17,545 bases of DNA from Pseudomonadota bacterium (GTDB taxonomy: Bacteria; Bdellovibrionota_C; UBA2361; OMII01). The notes beneath the pieces were generated by a model that saw only the letters and a program-made list of their open reading frames with translations, made no database searches and was not told the origin of the DNA. The DNA is taken from the NCBI GenBank assembly GCA_027486155.1, contig JAIXPR010000137.1, forward strand, positions 1 through 17,545. Direction: 5' to 3'. Position numbers and translations under genes: made by a program. Below are positions 1-8,479 of this stretch, piece by piece. Numbering within the stretch: the first letter of the stretch is position 1; every line of letters begins with the position of its first letter.

Positions 1-1287
1 GAGCGCCACCAACACCGACACCCGACGTTCGAAGCGAGCTATCTTCATTGCCTTTATGGGGGAAACCGAGACAAAATCGTTGCCGACATCTTTTTGGTAC
101 CGGACCTTCAACATCTCCCGATAACACTCATAGAATTCGGTCGACTCATCCTGTGAATCCCACTCACTCATCCACGAGACGAATCTCTTCTGGCCATCTC
201 CGTTAAAGACTACGAGTCGGTCTCGTCGCCATCCTTCCGCGCACGTGGCGCCTCTCTGCTTGGATGACAAAGCGGTGCCCAGAAGAGCCGAGACCGCGAA
301 TTCGCCAACGGTGTCGGCGTAGATAGGCGAAGCCTTTTCGTTAGGTTGCTCTACCTCATCACGAGGGAGCTCCTGAGGAACGAACGATCGATTAAGATAC
401 TGCTCTGGGTGGAGAACCTCTCGAGAGCTCTTGGGCGGTTTGGAAAAGGCGGCGTTTATCGCGGAGAAGCCGCCGAGCCGTTGCACATGCCGAACGAACA
501 TCAGTCCATCAAGGTAGGGAAAAAGCAATATTCGCTCTAAGGTCTCGGGGACCTTTACGGTCGATTCAGGAAGAGAACCCTCTGAGAGATCTTTTGAAGC
601 CTTGACCGACCTGCCGCTCATGAACTCCTGCATAATCGCCGTAGCGTCTCCCTCGACAAGAGCAGCGCGAGCCATGAGTTCGTCGCTCTCCCGTTCTTTG
701 GGATCTAGAAAATGAGTAAGGCCGAACTTTTGATCCTGCAACGCGTGGGTAAGTTCATGAACCGCCACCGGAAGTTGAAGTTTGCTGGCCATCGTGTCGA
801 GCATCACGAACTCCTTCCGGTCGGGGTCGTAGTATCCTCCTATCTGCTGGGCATAGACCTGCACGATCTCTTGTTCGTACGGATAGTCATCAGGCACTAC
901 TCCGAGCGCTTGATACCAGAGCTGCTCCATCGCCAAGGTCTCTTTGGGGAACTTTTCCGCGATGTTTTTCCGGAGGAATCGCTCAATATCAGCCCGTGAT
1001 CGAACGACACATGGAACGGAAGCTTGCGCCGGCAGCCCCCTCAACGTAGCCGCTTTCCGGAGCGCGCCCTCGGTCACAGCGCACATACGTGGCTCCGCAA
1101 CCAAGGTCGTGGTTGGCATCCAGCAGACGGCTGTTACCACATACACAAAGAAGCGCTCGGAGAGCGTCCAAGCGAGCGCTCGTATACCTTGAGGCTCCCC
1201 GTTGAGAGCCCATCCATGGACAGAGTCCACGCGCCATACGTTCTTGGCCATCTCCAGCGAACTGTTGAATATGCACCTCGAAACCAT
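1..1287 (-). CDS. Zinc-metallopeptidase-like protein, HELTH motif (3' end cut by window edge)
   Basis: The minus strand is open from about 1287 to the left edge (about 429 codons) with no stop, so the C-terminus lies outside the window. Counted from the ATG at 1287, HELTHALQDQ is at residues 177-186; HExxH supplies two zinc ligands and the catalytic Glu. A downstream LVEGDAT at about 210-216 offers a likely third ligand (Glu). I recall uncharacterised envelope proteins of deltaproteobacteria with this HELTHALQDQ plus EGDA pattern; substrate unknown. A hydrophobic stretch at about 46-57 (FFVYVVTAVCWM) could be a signal or anchor, but it sits far from the ATG at 1287. The ATG at 1251 would shorten the lead, and neither start has a convincing ribosome binding site. 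It is divergent from uvrA with about 71 bp between starts. The reading frame is secure, the peptidase assignment good, the start uncertain. Confidence 0.75.
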   Translation of the reverse strand, partial: MVSRCIFNSSLEMAKNVWRVDSVHGWALNGEPQGIRALAWTLSERFFVYVVTAVCWMPTTTLVAEPRMCAVTEGALRKAATLRGLPAQASVPCVVRSRADIERFLRKNIAEKFPKETLAMEQLWYQALGVVPDDYPYEQEIVQVYAQQIGGYYDPDRKEFVMLDTMASKLQLPVAVHELTHALQDQKFGLTHFLDPKERESDELMARAALVEGDATAIMQEFMSGRSVKASKDLSEGSLPESTVKVPETLERILLFPYLDGLMFVRHVQRLGGFSAINAAFSKPPKSSREVLHPEQYLNRSFVPQELPRDEVEQPNEKASPIYADTVGEFAVSALLGTALSSKQRGATCAEGWRRDRLVVFNGDGQKRFVSWMSEWDSQDESTEFYECYREMLKVRYQKDVGNDFVSVSPIKAMKIARFERRVSVLVAL

Positions 1288-1322
1288 GCGCTTCACTTTT
1301 AGTTTTTTACCCCGTCCAATCG

Positions 1323-1352
1323 TTGCGGCGAGCGCTCCTCGCGAGTTAGATT
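1323..1352 (+). promoter_or_regulatory. Possible uvrA promoter, leaderless arrangement
   Basis: TAGATT at 1347-1352 fits the TAnnnT pattern of a -10 box and lies 6 nt before the uvrA ATG, the spacing expected of a leaderless transcript. A poor -35 candidate, TTGCGG at 1323-1328, lies 18 bp upstream. No Shine-Dalgarno sequence precedes the ATG, which favours this reading. Two 8-bp palindromes (1330-1337 and 1338-1345) sit in the spacer. This is inference from weak matches. Confidence 0.25.
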
Positions 1353-1358
1353 GCGCCC

Positions 1359-4300
1359 ATGTCGTCTCGCTCAAAACTCACCATTCGGCAGGCCCGAGAG
1401 AACAACCTTAAAGCTCTCAACCTCGATCTTTCGCACGATACCTTCGTCGGCATAACCGGGCTCTCCGGTTCGGGCAAATCCTCTCTCGCATTCGACACTA
1501 TATACGCTGAGGGTCAACGGCGGTACATCGAAACCTTCTCTCCCTATACCCGCCAATTCTTCGATAAGGTTAAACGCCCAAAGGTCGACCTGATCGAGAA
1601 CGTTCGTCCCGCCATCGCTATCCAGCAACGAACGCGCATAGTGAATTCCCGCTCTACAGTCGGCTCGATGACCGATATCAACGATTTCTTGAAGATCGTC
1701 TGGAGTAACGTCGCGACGCCGGTATGTCCTGAGTGCGGACTTGAGCTTTCTCGTTGGGACGCCTCCTCCCTGACATCACTTCTCGCGAGGTGGTTGGCAA
1801 CGAAAAAGGACTCGACCTTTCTTCTGGGGCTCAAGGTAGAAAACTCTAAAGACGTTCTGGAACGTCTCCAAATGCTCGGCTACTCCCGCTACTTCGATAA
1901 GAAGAAGGGCAACCTTGAAAACCTTGAAGAGACCCCGCCTCTCAAGAAGCTTAAAGAGGTATCAATAATCCTCGATCGATGCTCAGGCTCCTCCTTTACT
2001 CCGGAGCGAGTTCGGGAATCGCTTGAGCAGTGCTTCGCCCTCGGTAACGGAACGGTTGAGGTGACCGAGGTACGAACTCGCGCAGCTCGCCCCTGGCTTC
2101 GACTCCCCGTGTCAGGAACCGCTCATGATCCGCACCAGAGATACGAGAGGCACATCTTTAAAAATACCTATCACTGCGGAGACGGCGAGGTTTCTATCGA
2201 GCGCCCCCGTCCATCACTTTTCTCGTATAACCATCCGATAGGCGCGTGCCCCGAGTGTAACGGCTTCGGCAAGGTGCTCGTTATCGACCCTCACAAATGT
2301 GTGCCGGACCACAGCAAGTCCATCGCTGGATACGCTGTTGAGTGCTGGAAGGGCCCCTCCGCTTCAGATGAGCACCGACGACTTCTCTCGTTTTGTAAGA
2401 GTGAGGGGATTTCGATCGACGCTCCATGGGCGTCGCTAACTCCTGAGCAACAAGAGGCGATCTTCAACCACAAGTCGCGCACCTACATCGGTATCAATCC
2501 TTGGTTTCAGTGGCTTGAGCGAAAGAAGTACAAGATGCACGTTCGAGTGTTCCTCGCTCGATATCGAGGACAGGTCGAGTGTACGGCCTGCGGCGGCACC
2601 CGGCTCAAGTCGGACGCGCTCGCCTATAAGATCGATGGCAAAACGATCGCTCAGATCTCCTCCATGCCCCTCGACGAGCTCTCTCCGTGGTTCGCCGCGC
2701 TTCAAAGATCTTTAAAGGAAACAAAGAGGCTGCCTCGACAACTAGCGGAAGTGTTTAAAAACATCTCCAGTCGGATGGACTACCTTGTTTCGCTCGGACT
2801 CCCCTACCTGAGCCTCGATCGGCTCTCTCGAACCCTCTCAGGGGGGGAAACGCAACGGGTCAATCTTGTTTCGGCGGTCGGCAGTAATCTGATTTCCACG
2901 CACTTTGTACTCGACGAGCCGTCCGTCGGTCTCCATGCTCGCGATACTGAGCAGCTTATTAAAGCGCTGCACGACCTAACCGAGCGAGGAAATTCTCTGA
3001 CCGTGGTCGAACACGACCCCGATTGCCTTGAGGCCGCTGATACGATCCTTGAACTAGGGCCGGAAGCTGGGGAGAAAGGTGGTGAGGTTACATATTATGG
3101 GCCGCAAGAGGAATGGCCCGGGTTGGGAATGAGGCCGTTCGATTTGAACGACACCCCTCCTCTCTTCGCCAAGCGACTTGAAATTCGAAACGCTCGCAAT
3201 AGAAATTTAAAGTCGCTCTCAGTGGACATTCCGCTGGAAGCCTTTGCGTGCCTGACGGGCGTATCCGGTAGTGGCAAGAGCTCGCTCCTCAAAGAGGTAA
3301 TCGAAAATGCCTACGAATTGTATACTGGCGTCATTCCCGGGGAGAGCACGGTAGACGCGCAGGTCACAGGCTTCCAGCACGTCCGACAGGTTCTTCTCAT
3401 CGACCAATCGCCACTTTCAAAAACACCCCGCGCTAATATAGCGACCTATACGAAGATGTGGGACCGCGTGAGGGATCTGCTAGCCTCAACCGATGAGGCA
3501 AAGAGCCGTGGACTCTCAAAGTCCTCATTCTCGTTTAACGTGGCAGGAGGACGTTGTCCCACGTGTGAGGGCGCCGGCTTTATTCGCGAAGACATGCAGT
3601 TCTTAAGCGATGTCTTCATGGAGTGCGAATCCTGTCTCGGGATGCGCTTCCAGGCTTCGGTTCTTGAAGTAAAGTACAACGGACGGAACGTTCACGAGAT
3701 CCTCTCGATGAGCGTTGACGCGTGCCGCGAGTTCTTCGAGAGAGACCTCCTTATCTCCAGCGTATGTCGCGTGCTCTCGCAGCTTGGCCTTGGGCACATT
3801 ACTCTAGGCCATCCGCTCAGCGATCTGTCAGGTGGCGAGGCTCAGAGATTAAAGCTCGTTCCTCACATCATGGAGGGCTCACGAGCCACCTCGCTCTTTC
3901 TCTTCGACGAGCCCACGACCGGACTCCACGTTCGCGATGTAGAGCGCCTCATCGAGCTCTTCCACTATCTCCGACAACAGGGGCACTCCATCCTGTGCGT
4001 TGAGCACAATCTCCGTCTTATCGCGGCGGCTGATTGGATTATCGATCTCGGGCCGGAGGGTGGCGCGAAGGGTGGAGAGATCGTTAAAACTGGCACGCCG
4101 GCCGAGTTCGTCAGGGATCCCATTGGAGCGACCGGTCGCAAGAGCCTCACCGCTCACTACCTCGCCCAATTCGCGAAACAATACGCTCGCCCTCAAAAGG
4201 CACGAGCAACGAAAGCGAAGGCCCGACCAAACAAGCGCTCACCAAAAACGCCCGCCACGCATATCCACATTCGCGGTGCCAAGGAGCACAACCTCAAGGA

Positions 4301-6743
4301 TATCAACGTTTCGATTCCCCTTAATTCGCTCATCACCCTCACCGGTGTTTCCGGTTCCGGTAAATCAACGATAGCGAAGGACATCCTCTACGCGGAAGGA
4401 CAGCGGCGCTACCTCGACTGCCTCTCACCGTACGCTCGCCAATTCATCAAGGAGCTTAAAAAACCAGCTATTGATGATATCTCGCACGTTCAACCAACGA
4501 TCTGCGTGTATCAACATACCTTTCAGCCCTCTGCCCTTTCGACCGTGTCGACCATGAGCGAGGTGTATAACTTTCTCCGACTCCTCTTCGCGAAGGTCGG
4601 TGTTCAGTACTGCCCAGATCATCCCGAGGAGTCGATTTCACCACTCTCCGCTGAACAGATCGCGCAGCACATCAAGTCGTCGTACTCGGGAAGCATTCGG
4701 CTCCTAGCCCCCGTCATTAACAACAAGAAGGGACATCATCGAGCTGTCTTCCAACGAGCAATCGAGACCGAGATATCAGAGGTCCGCGTTGACGACGCTA
4801 TTGCGCCCCCCTCCAAATTCGTGGATGAGGGCCTCGCGAAGACGAAGATCCACTCCATCGATTTCGTTACAGCGCGATTCAACGCCAAAACCATGCCGGT
4901 TGACCTTATCACCGAGGGCATTCAGCAAGCGCTCAGCATCGGCGGAGGAACGGTCGTCGTTCTCGGGCCTTCTGGCGAGCGCGTGTTCAGCTCTGAGCGA
5001 ACCTGTCGGGTCTGTCAGCGTGGTTTCTTTAAACCTGACCCAGAGGACCTCTCCTTCAATTCTCGCCGCGGACGGTGCACGAAGTGTGACGGATACGGAT
5101 CCGTTCGAAACAAGGTGTGCCCGACGTGTAACGGTGCGCGGATTAACGAGACAGGGCGAAACATCCGACTTCTCGATAAGAATATCTTTGAGCTTACCGC
5201 GCTCTCCTCTGTCGAGCTCCGCGCGGCGCTCAAGAAGATATCGGCGGATACGTCTCTCTCGTTTATCTCGGACCCAATTATCCAGGAGTTAAACGGCAAA
5301 CTGGATACACTGACCCATCTTGGACTCGACCATCTCTCGCTTAACCGTGAGTGCGCGACGCTCTCAAACGGAGAACTCCAACGATTGCGTTTGGGAACCG
5401 CAATCGGCTCTCCGCTCTGTGGTGTCACCTATATCTTCGATGAGCCGAGCGCTGGGCTTCATCCGGCGGACAACAAGCGGCTCCTTGGCAAGCTCGTTGA
5501 ACTGAAAGACCGCGGCAATACGGTTATTCAAATTGAACACGAGATAGATAATATCCGCGCCGCCGAAGAGATTATCGACGTGGGACCGGGAGCCGGAACT
5601 CACGGTGGTGAGATCGTTTTCCAAGGGACGGTTAGTGAAGCCGTTGCCTCAAAGGGCTCGCTCACCGGCCTTGCGCTTACCCGCGAGCTAACGATCAACA
5701 AGGAGCCCCTTGCCTCTGAGGAGAAGCTCACCATTCACGGTGCGATCAAGAATAACCTGAAATCTCTCGACGTAACCGTTCCTCTGCGGAGCCTCGTCAC
5801 CGTCGCCGGCGTTTCTGGAGCTGGCAAAAGCTCTCTCGTTCACGGCGTTATCGGCGAGGCTCTCGACGGCGGCGCTGACAAAAAGGGAGCGTTCGCCGGG
5901 CGCCACGGCTCGGTTGAGACCTCCCTCAAGATAGATAGGTTTCTCATCGTCGACCAACAGCCGATCGGAAAAACATCGCGCTCGACCCCAGCGTCCTACC
6001 TTGGGATTTGGGATGAAATCCGCAAGGTATTCGCCGAGACCCTTGAGGCTAAGTCTCGTGGTTGGGGGCCAAGCTTCTTCTCGCACAACACCGGCAAAGG
6101 TCGTTGCCCAACGTGCAAGGGACAGGGAGAGCTGACCCTCGAAATGAGTTTCCTCGCCGAGGCGAAGGTAGAGTGCGAGAGCTGCCTAGGCAGCCGATTC
6201 ACACCGGAGGCCGACACCGTCAAGTTCCGAGATCTGACGATCAGTCGATCGCTCCAACTTACCTTCGATGAGGCTCGAACCTTCTTTATCAACCACAGAA
6301 AGATTCATCAGATCTGTAAGCTCGCGTGTGATCTAGGATTGGGGTACCTCACCCTTGGGCAGCCATCCTCTACGCTCTCGGGCGGTGAGAGCCAACGATT
6401 AAAGCTTGTCTCTGAGCTTCATCAATCACGCAAAGGGCATACGCTCTATATCCTCGATGAACCTACGACCGGGCTCCATCGTCTCGACGTCGATCTCTTA
6501 CTCAAGGGACTCCACGCGTTGGTGGACCAGGGAAATTCCGTCATCGTGATCGAGCACGACGCTGACATGATCACGCAGTCCGACTGGGTCATTGAGCTCG
6601 GGCCCGAGGCCGGTGACGCAGGTGGAAAGATAGTGTTCGAGGGAGCGCCGTCCGGATTGCTCAAGGCTAAAACGCCGTGGGGAGCTGCTCTCAAGGAGCG
6701 GGTCGCGATGCATTCCGAACTGCTCGCCGACCGGGCCGCGTAG
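1359..6743 (+). CDS. uvrA: Tandem (double-length) UvrA, excinuclease ABC subunit A, 1794 aa
   Basis: UvrA is the damage-recognition ATPase of nucleotide excision repair and hands damaged DNA to UvrB. A normal UvrA has about 940 residues and two ABC modules; this one has four in one frame. Walker A motifs lie at about 34-42, 634-642, 996-1004 and 1484-1492. Signatures are LSGGETQR 493, LSGGEAQR 823, LSNGELQR 1335 and LSGGESQR 1673. Each module has a DEP Walker B and an EH switch. Zinc modules C733/736-C756/759 and C1583/1586-C1606/1609 match the classic UvrA C-x2-C-x19-C-x2-C finger. The N-terminal half keeps the insertion domain between CPEC (297) and CTAC (408). The C-terminal half has only about 10 residues between C1243 and C1254, so that domain is missing. 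A basic linker (about 941-968) joins the halves. Similarly long UvrA proteins are known in Chlamydia. The ATG at 1359 is the only sensible start and lacks a clear ribosome binding site. Confidence 0.95.
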   Translation: MSSRSKLTIRQARENNLKALNLDLSHDTFVGITGLSGSGKSSLAFDTIYAEGQRRYIETFSPYTRQFFDKVKRPKVDLIENVRPAIAIQQRTRIVNSRSTVGSMTDINDFLKIVWSNVATPVCPECGLELSRWDASSLTSLLARWLATKKDSTFLLGLKVENSKDVLERLQMLGYSRYFDKKKGNLENLEETPPLKKLKEVSIILDRCSGSSFTPERVRESLEQCFALGNGTVEVTEVRTRAARPWLRLPVSGTAHDPHQRYERHIFKNTYHCGDGEVSIERPRPSLFSYNHPIGACPECNGFGKVLVIDPHKCVPDHSKSIAGYAVECWKGPSASDEHRRLLSFCKSEGISIDAPWASLTPEQQEAIFNHKSRTYIGINPWFQWLERKKYKMHVRVFLARYRGQVECTACGGTRLKSDALAYKIDGKTIAQISSMPLDELSPWFAALQRSLKETKRLPRQLAEVFKNISSRMDYLVSLGLPYLSLDRLSRTLSGGETQRVNLVSAVGSNLISTHFVLDEPSVGLHARDTEQLIKALHDLTERGNSLTVVEHDPDCLEAADTILELGPEAGEKGGEVTYYGPQEEWPGLGMRPFDLNDTPPLFAKRLEIRNARNRNLKSLSVDIPLEAFACLTGVSGSGKSSLLKEVIENAYELYTGVIPGESTVDAQVTGFQHVRQVLLIDQSPLSKTPRANIATYTKMWDRVRDLLASTDEAKSRGLSKSSFSFNVAGGRCPTCEGAGFIREDMQFLSDVFMECESCLGMRFQASVLEVKYNGRNVHEILSMSVDACREFFERDLLISSVCRVLSQLGLGHITLGHPLSDLSGGEAQRLKLVPHIMEGSRATSLFLFDEPTTGLHVRDVERLIELFHYLRQQGHSILCVEHNLRLIAAADWIIDLGPEGGAKGGEIVKTGTPAEFVRDPIGATGRKSLTAHYLAQFAKQYARPQKARATKAKARPNKRSPKTPATHIHIRGAKEHNLKDINVSIPLNSLITLTGVSGSGKSTIAKDILYAEGQRRYLDCLSPYARQFIKELKKPAIDDISHVQPTICVYQHTFQPSALSTVSTMSEVYNFLRLLFAKVGVQYCPDHPEESISPLSAEQIAQHIKSSYSGSIRLLAPVINNKKGHHRAVFQRAIETEISEVRVDDAIAPPSKFVDEGLAKTKIHSIDFVTARFNAKTMPVDLITEGIQQALSIGGGTVVVLGPSGERVFSSERTCRVCQRGFFKPDPEDLSFNSRRGRCTKCDGYGSVRNKVCPTCNGARINETGRNIRLLDKNIFELTALSSVELRAALKKISADTSLSFISDPIIQELNGKLDTLTHLGLDHLSLNRECATLSNGELQRLRLGTAIGSPLCGVTYIFDEPSAGLHPADNKRLLGKLVELKDRGNTVIQIEHEIDNIRAAEEIIDVGPGAGTHGGEIVFQGTVSEAVASKGSLTGLALTRELTINKEPLASEEKLTIHGAIKNNLKSLDVTVPLRSLVTVAGVSGAGKSSLVHGVIGEALDGGADKKGAFAGRHGSVETSLKIDRFLIVDQQPIGKTSRSTPASYLGIWDEIRKVFAETLEAKSRGWGPSFFSHNTGKGRCPTCKGQGELTLEMSFLAEAKVECESCLGSRFTPEADTVKFRDLTISRSLQLTFDEARTFFINHRKIHQICKLACDLGLGYLTLGQPSSTLSGGESQRLKLVSELHQSRKGHTLYILDEPTTGLHRLDVDLLLKGLHALVDQGNSVIVIEHDADMITQSDWVIELGPEAGDAGGKIVFEGAPSGLLKAKTPWGAALKERVAMHSELLADRAA

Positions 6744-6744
6744 G
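6716..6744 (+). repeat. 29-bp direct repeat, copy 1 (uvrA 3' end)
   Basis: This copy covers the last eight sense codons of uvrA (ELLADRAA), the TAG stop and one further base. It is identical over 29 bp to 6923-6951; the flanking bases differ on both sides. Confidence 0.95.
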
Positions 6745-6922
6745 CGGAAAGGTTAGCGATAGCCAGAATAAAGCGCTCAGACTGCGAATCGGGCGAATAC
6801 TTTCAAACGCATCTGAAAAGATCGCTGACGAGGACGAGGGCGTTTACCGCATGACGTGAACCGATAACCGTCGACGGTTCTCGTCTCTCGTTACACGTTG
6901 CCGTCAACGTCACCGATCGTTT
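6745..6922. other. Spacer between the two 29-bp repeats, with a 14-bp palindrome
   Basis: These 178 bp lie between the repeats and I see no convincing gene. A perfect 14-bp palindrome, aaccgtcgacggtt, is at 6866-6879, with no T-run to make it an intrinsic terminator. A frame open from 6855 continues into the second repeat copy in the same frame as uvrA and ends at the same TAG (6948-6950). It could be a remnant of a longer duplicated or displaced coding end. Similarity to uvrA upstream of the repeat is slight. Confidence 0.5.
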
Positions 6923-6951
6923 CGAACTGCTCGCCGACCGGGCCGCGTAGG
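6923..6951 (+). repeat. 29-bp direct repeat, copy 2
   Basis: Exact second copy of the uvrA tail, 207 bp downstream of the first. It reproduces the ELLADRAA codons and the TAG, and ends 2 bp before the stop codon of the convergent minus-strand gene at 6954. Confidence 0.95.
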
Positions 6952-6953
6952 TC

Positions 6954-7817
6954 CTAGTTACTTCCCGGATACCCATTCACTCGCTGGCGCTTGCGCACAG
7001 CCTGGAGACAAACACCGTAGATTTCACCGCCGTTTGTCAGATCCCACGTGTGATTACCGCCTTGAAGAACTTCTTTGATCCGGATGAGGGAGAGCCCATA
7101 TCCCATGTAGCCTACATACTTAACAACTGGAAGGGTGACGCTCGCCACGATCCGACCGTTCCTCCAAGTATTCTTCGTCACAACCTCATTGCCATATCCT
7201 ACCGTGTTCATGAGCAGGATAGGCTCACCAAAATACTTTCCATCCGACGATGGCTTGATAGAGGCAACCGGCTTGCGAGAATACGGTTGCTCTTTAACTG
7301 AGATAGAGATTGTGAAGTTGGTATCATACAGCTTTGGATCAACGCCCGTGAGGTCAAGCTTTACTTGCGCGAGGTATCGATCCGTCTTTTTCCCGCACGC
7401 GTCCTTCAGAACATGGAACCAGGGCGACATGTAGGCGTAAACGGAGCTGTATGAAGACTCGAGAACAAAGCTATTAACCGGCTTGGTCACCCCATACGAC
7501 CTGAACCCGTACGATTTGATGTTACGATGCTTGGCCGCGAGTGCCCTCTCCGCTTTCATCTTGCCGATAAAACCGCCGCGAGCGACTCCTTTAAGACCTA
7601 CCGGACCCGTTACACTGAGCTGAACCGCGTTAGAAACATTCCCCTTCGACACAAAGAACACCGAGATAGCTTTCAGGTTTCGTTGGTCCGGGCCCATGGT
7701 GATCTGGTACTGCCGGCCATCGGCCACAACCTCGTACGGTGCCAATTCTTGGGCAGCGGCTACATTGACCGTGACAAGAAGAGCTGCGAAGAGAGAGAAA
7801 ATACGACGTGGGTTCAT
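6954..7817 (-). CDS. Secreted protein of unknown function, 287 aa
   Basis: I do not recognise the family. The N-terminus (MNPRRIFSLFAALLVTVNVA) has a basic start, a hydrophobic core and an AAAQ region near residues 20-23, a standard Sec signal peptide. The mature part of about 264 residues is rich in beta-prone segments (for example ISVFFV at 51-56, KLDLTG at 153-158, FTISISV at 168-174) and has two cysteines, C141 and C270, that could form a disulfide in the periplasm. There is no lipobox and no C-terminal phenylalanine typical of a barrel. The ATG at 7817 has a weak AGG about 9 nt upstream. It is convergent with uvrA, and its stop lies beside the second 29-bp repeat. The secreted location is well supported; the role is unknown. 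Confidence 0.8.
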   Translation of the reverse strand: MNPRRIFSLFAALLVTVNVAAAQELAPYEVVADGRQYQITMGPDQRNLKAISVFFVSKGNVSNAVQLSVTGPVGLKGVARGGFIGKMKAERALAAKHRNIKSYGFRSYGVTKPVNSFVLESSYSSVYAYMSPWFHVLKDACGKKTDRYLAQVKLDLTGVDPKLYDTNFTISISVKEQPYSRKPVASIKPSSDGKYFGEPILLMNTVGYGNEVVTKNTWRNGRIVASVTLPVVKYVGYMGYGLSLIRIKEVLQGGNHTWDLTNGGEIYGVCLQAVRKRQRVNGYPGSN

Positions 7818-8053
7818 GGCAAATACCTATGTAAGTTTCTTCATGGAGCGTTATGAAGAGATCAGCTGCGTATGTGACATGTCCGATTCAACTAGCCGAA
7901 GTGCTTGATGCGCCCAGAGAGCTTCTCGCCCGCTGTGCAACCAAGCCACACAGCCGCTTAGTAATTTCAGCCACTTACATCGCACATGTCCGATACCTGA
8001 AGCAGCTTCGCCTCGCATGCCGATAAGGGGGTGTCTACGGTCTTGAACGTTGT

Positions 8054-8377
8054 ATGGCAGCGCGGTCACTCTCATTCATATTCGACGCACTCTCAAAACT
8101 TGAGAGCGCTGTTGATAACGCCGCTCAGTCTATGAGGTTGGCCAAGGTGAGAGATCCGGCCGTTCTTGATCGAATTTCATCATATAAAGAGATAATTCGT
8201 AGACAACATGTGCTCCTGGGGGACCTTCAGCGAGCTGCCGCTCGCGAAGATTGGAAAGAGGTCTCACGCATTACCAACCTCGTCCAAGGATCCTCCCTTA
8301 TGATAAAGGTTGATGCCGGCTTTCTCATCTCAAACATGAAAGCACCGGCAGCGTCCTCAAGGGCGAGCCAACACTAG
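8054..8377 (+). CDS. Small helical protein of unknown function, 107 aa
   Basis: I do not recognise this protein. It reads as mostly amphipathic helix: residues about 5-95 carry heptad-like spacing of Leu/Ile/Val with charged residues (FDALSKLESAVD, YKEIIRRQHVLLGDLQRA). There is no signal peptide, membrane segment or cysteine. Codon choice resembles the neighbouring genes and the start is ATG. An in-frame TAA lies 27 bp upstream, so no longer version exists. No Shine-Dalgarno sequence lies at normal distance; the nearest purine run (aaggggg) is about 20 nt upstream. It stands alone between a divergent secreted-protein gene and another small ORF. It is probably a real cytoplasmic gene. Confidence 0.55.
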   Translation: MAARSLSFIFDALSKLESAVDNAAQSMRLAKVRDPAVLDRISSYKEIIRRQHVLLGDLQRAAAREDWKEVSRITNLVQGSSLMIKVDAGFLISNMKAPAASSRASQH

Positions 8378-8479
8378 AACCCCTAACGAGGATGTCTGGG
8401 ACGCAATCTCCCAAGCTTGATCATAGATCGAGCGGACGACGGTGTTGTCGGAAGATAGATTCCCTGATAAACCCATTCC

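Noticed and set aside
346..1302. Several plus-strand ORFs and a 95-codon minus-strand ORF (989-1276)
   Set aside because: They lie in other frames over the HELTH metallopeptidase frame, which has recognisable motifs throughout; their sequences look random.
6716..6951. Insertion sequence or prophage attachment site
   Set aside because: The repeat-flanked piece is only 178 bp, has no transposase or integrase, and its ends are not inverted repeats.
7851..8075. 74-codon minus-strand ORF
   Set aside because: No motif, ribosome binding site or coding-like composition, and it overlaps the start of the better-supported ORF at 8054.
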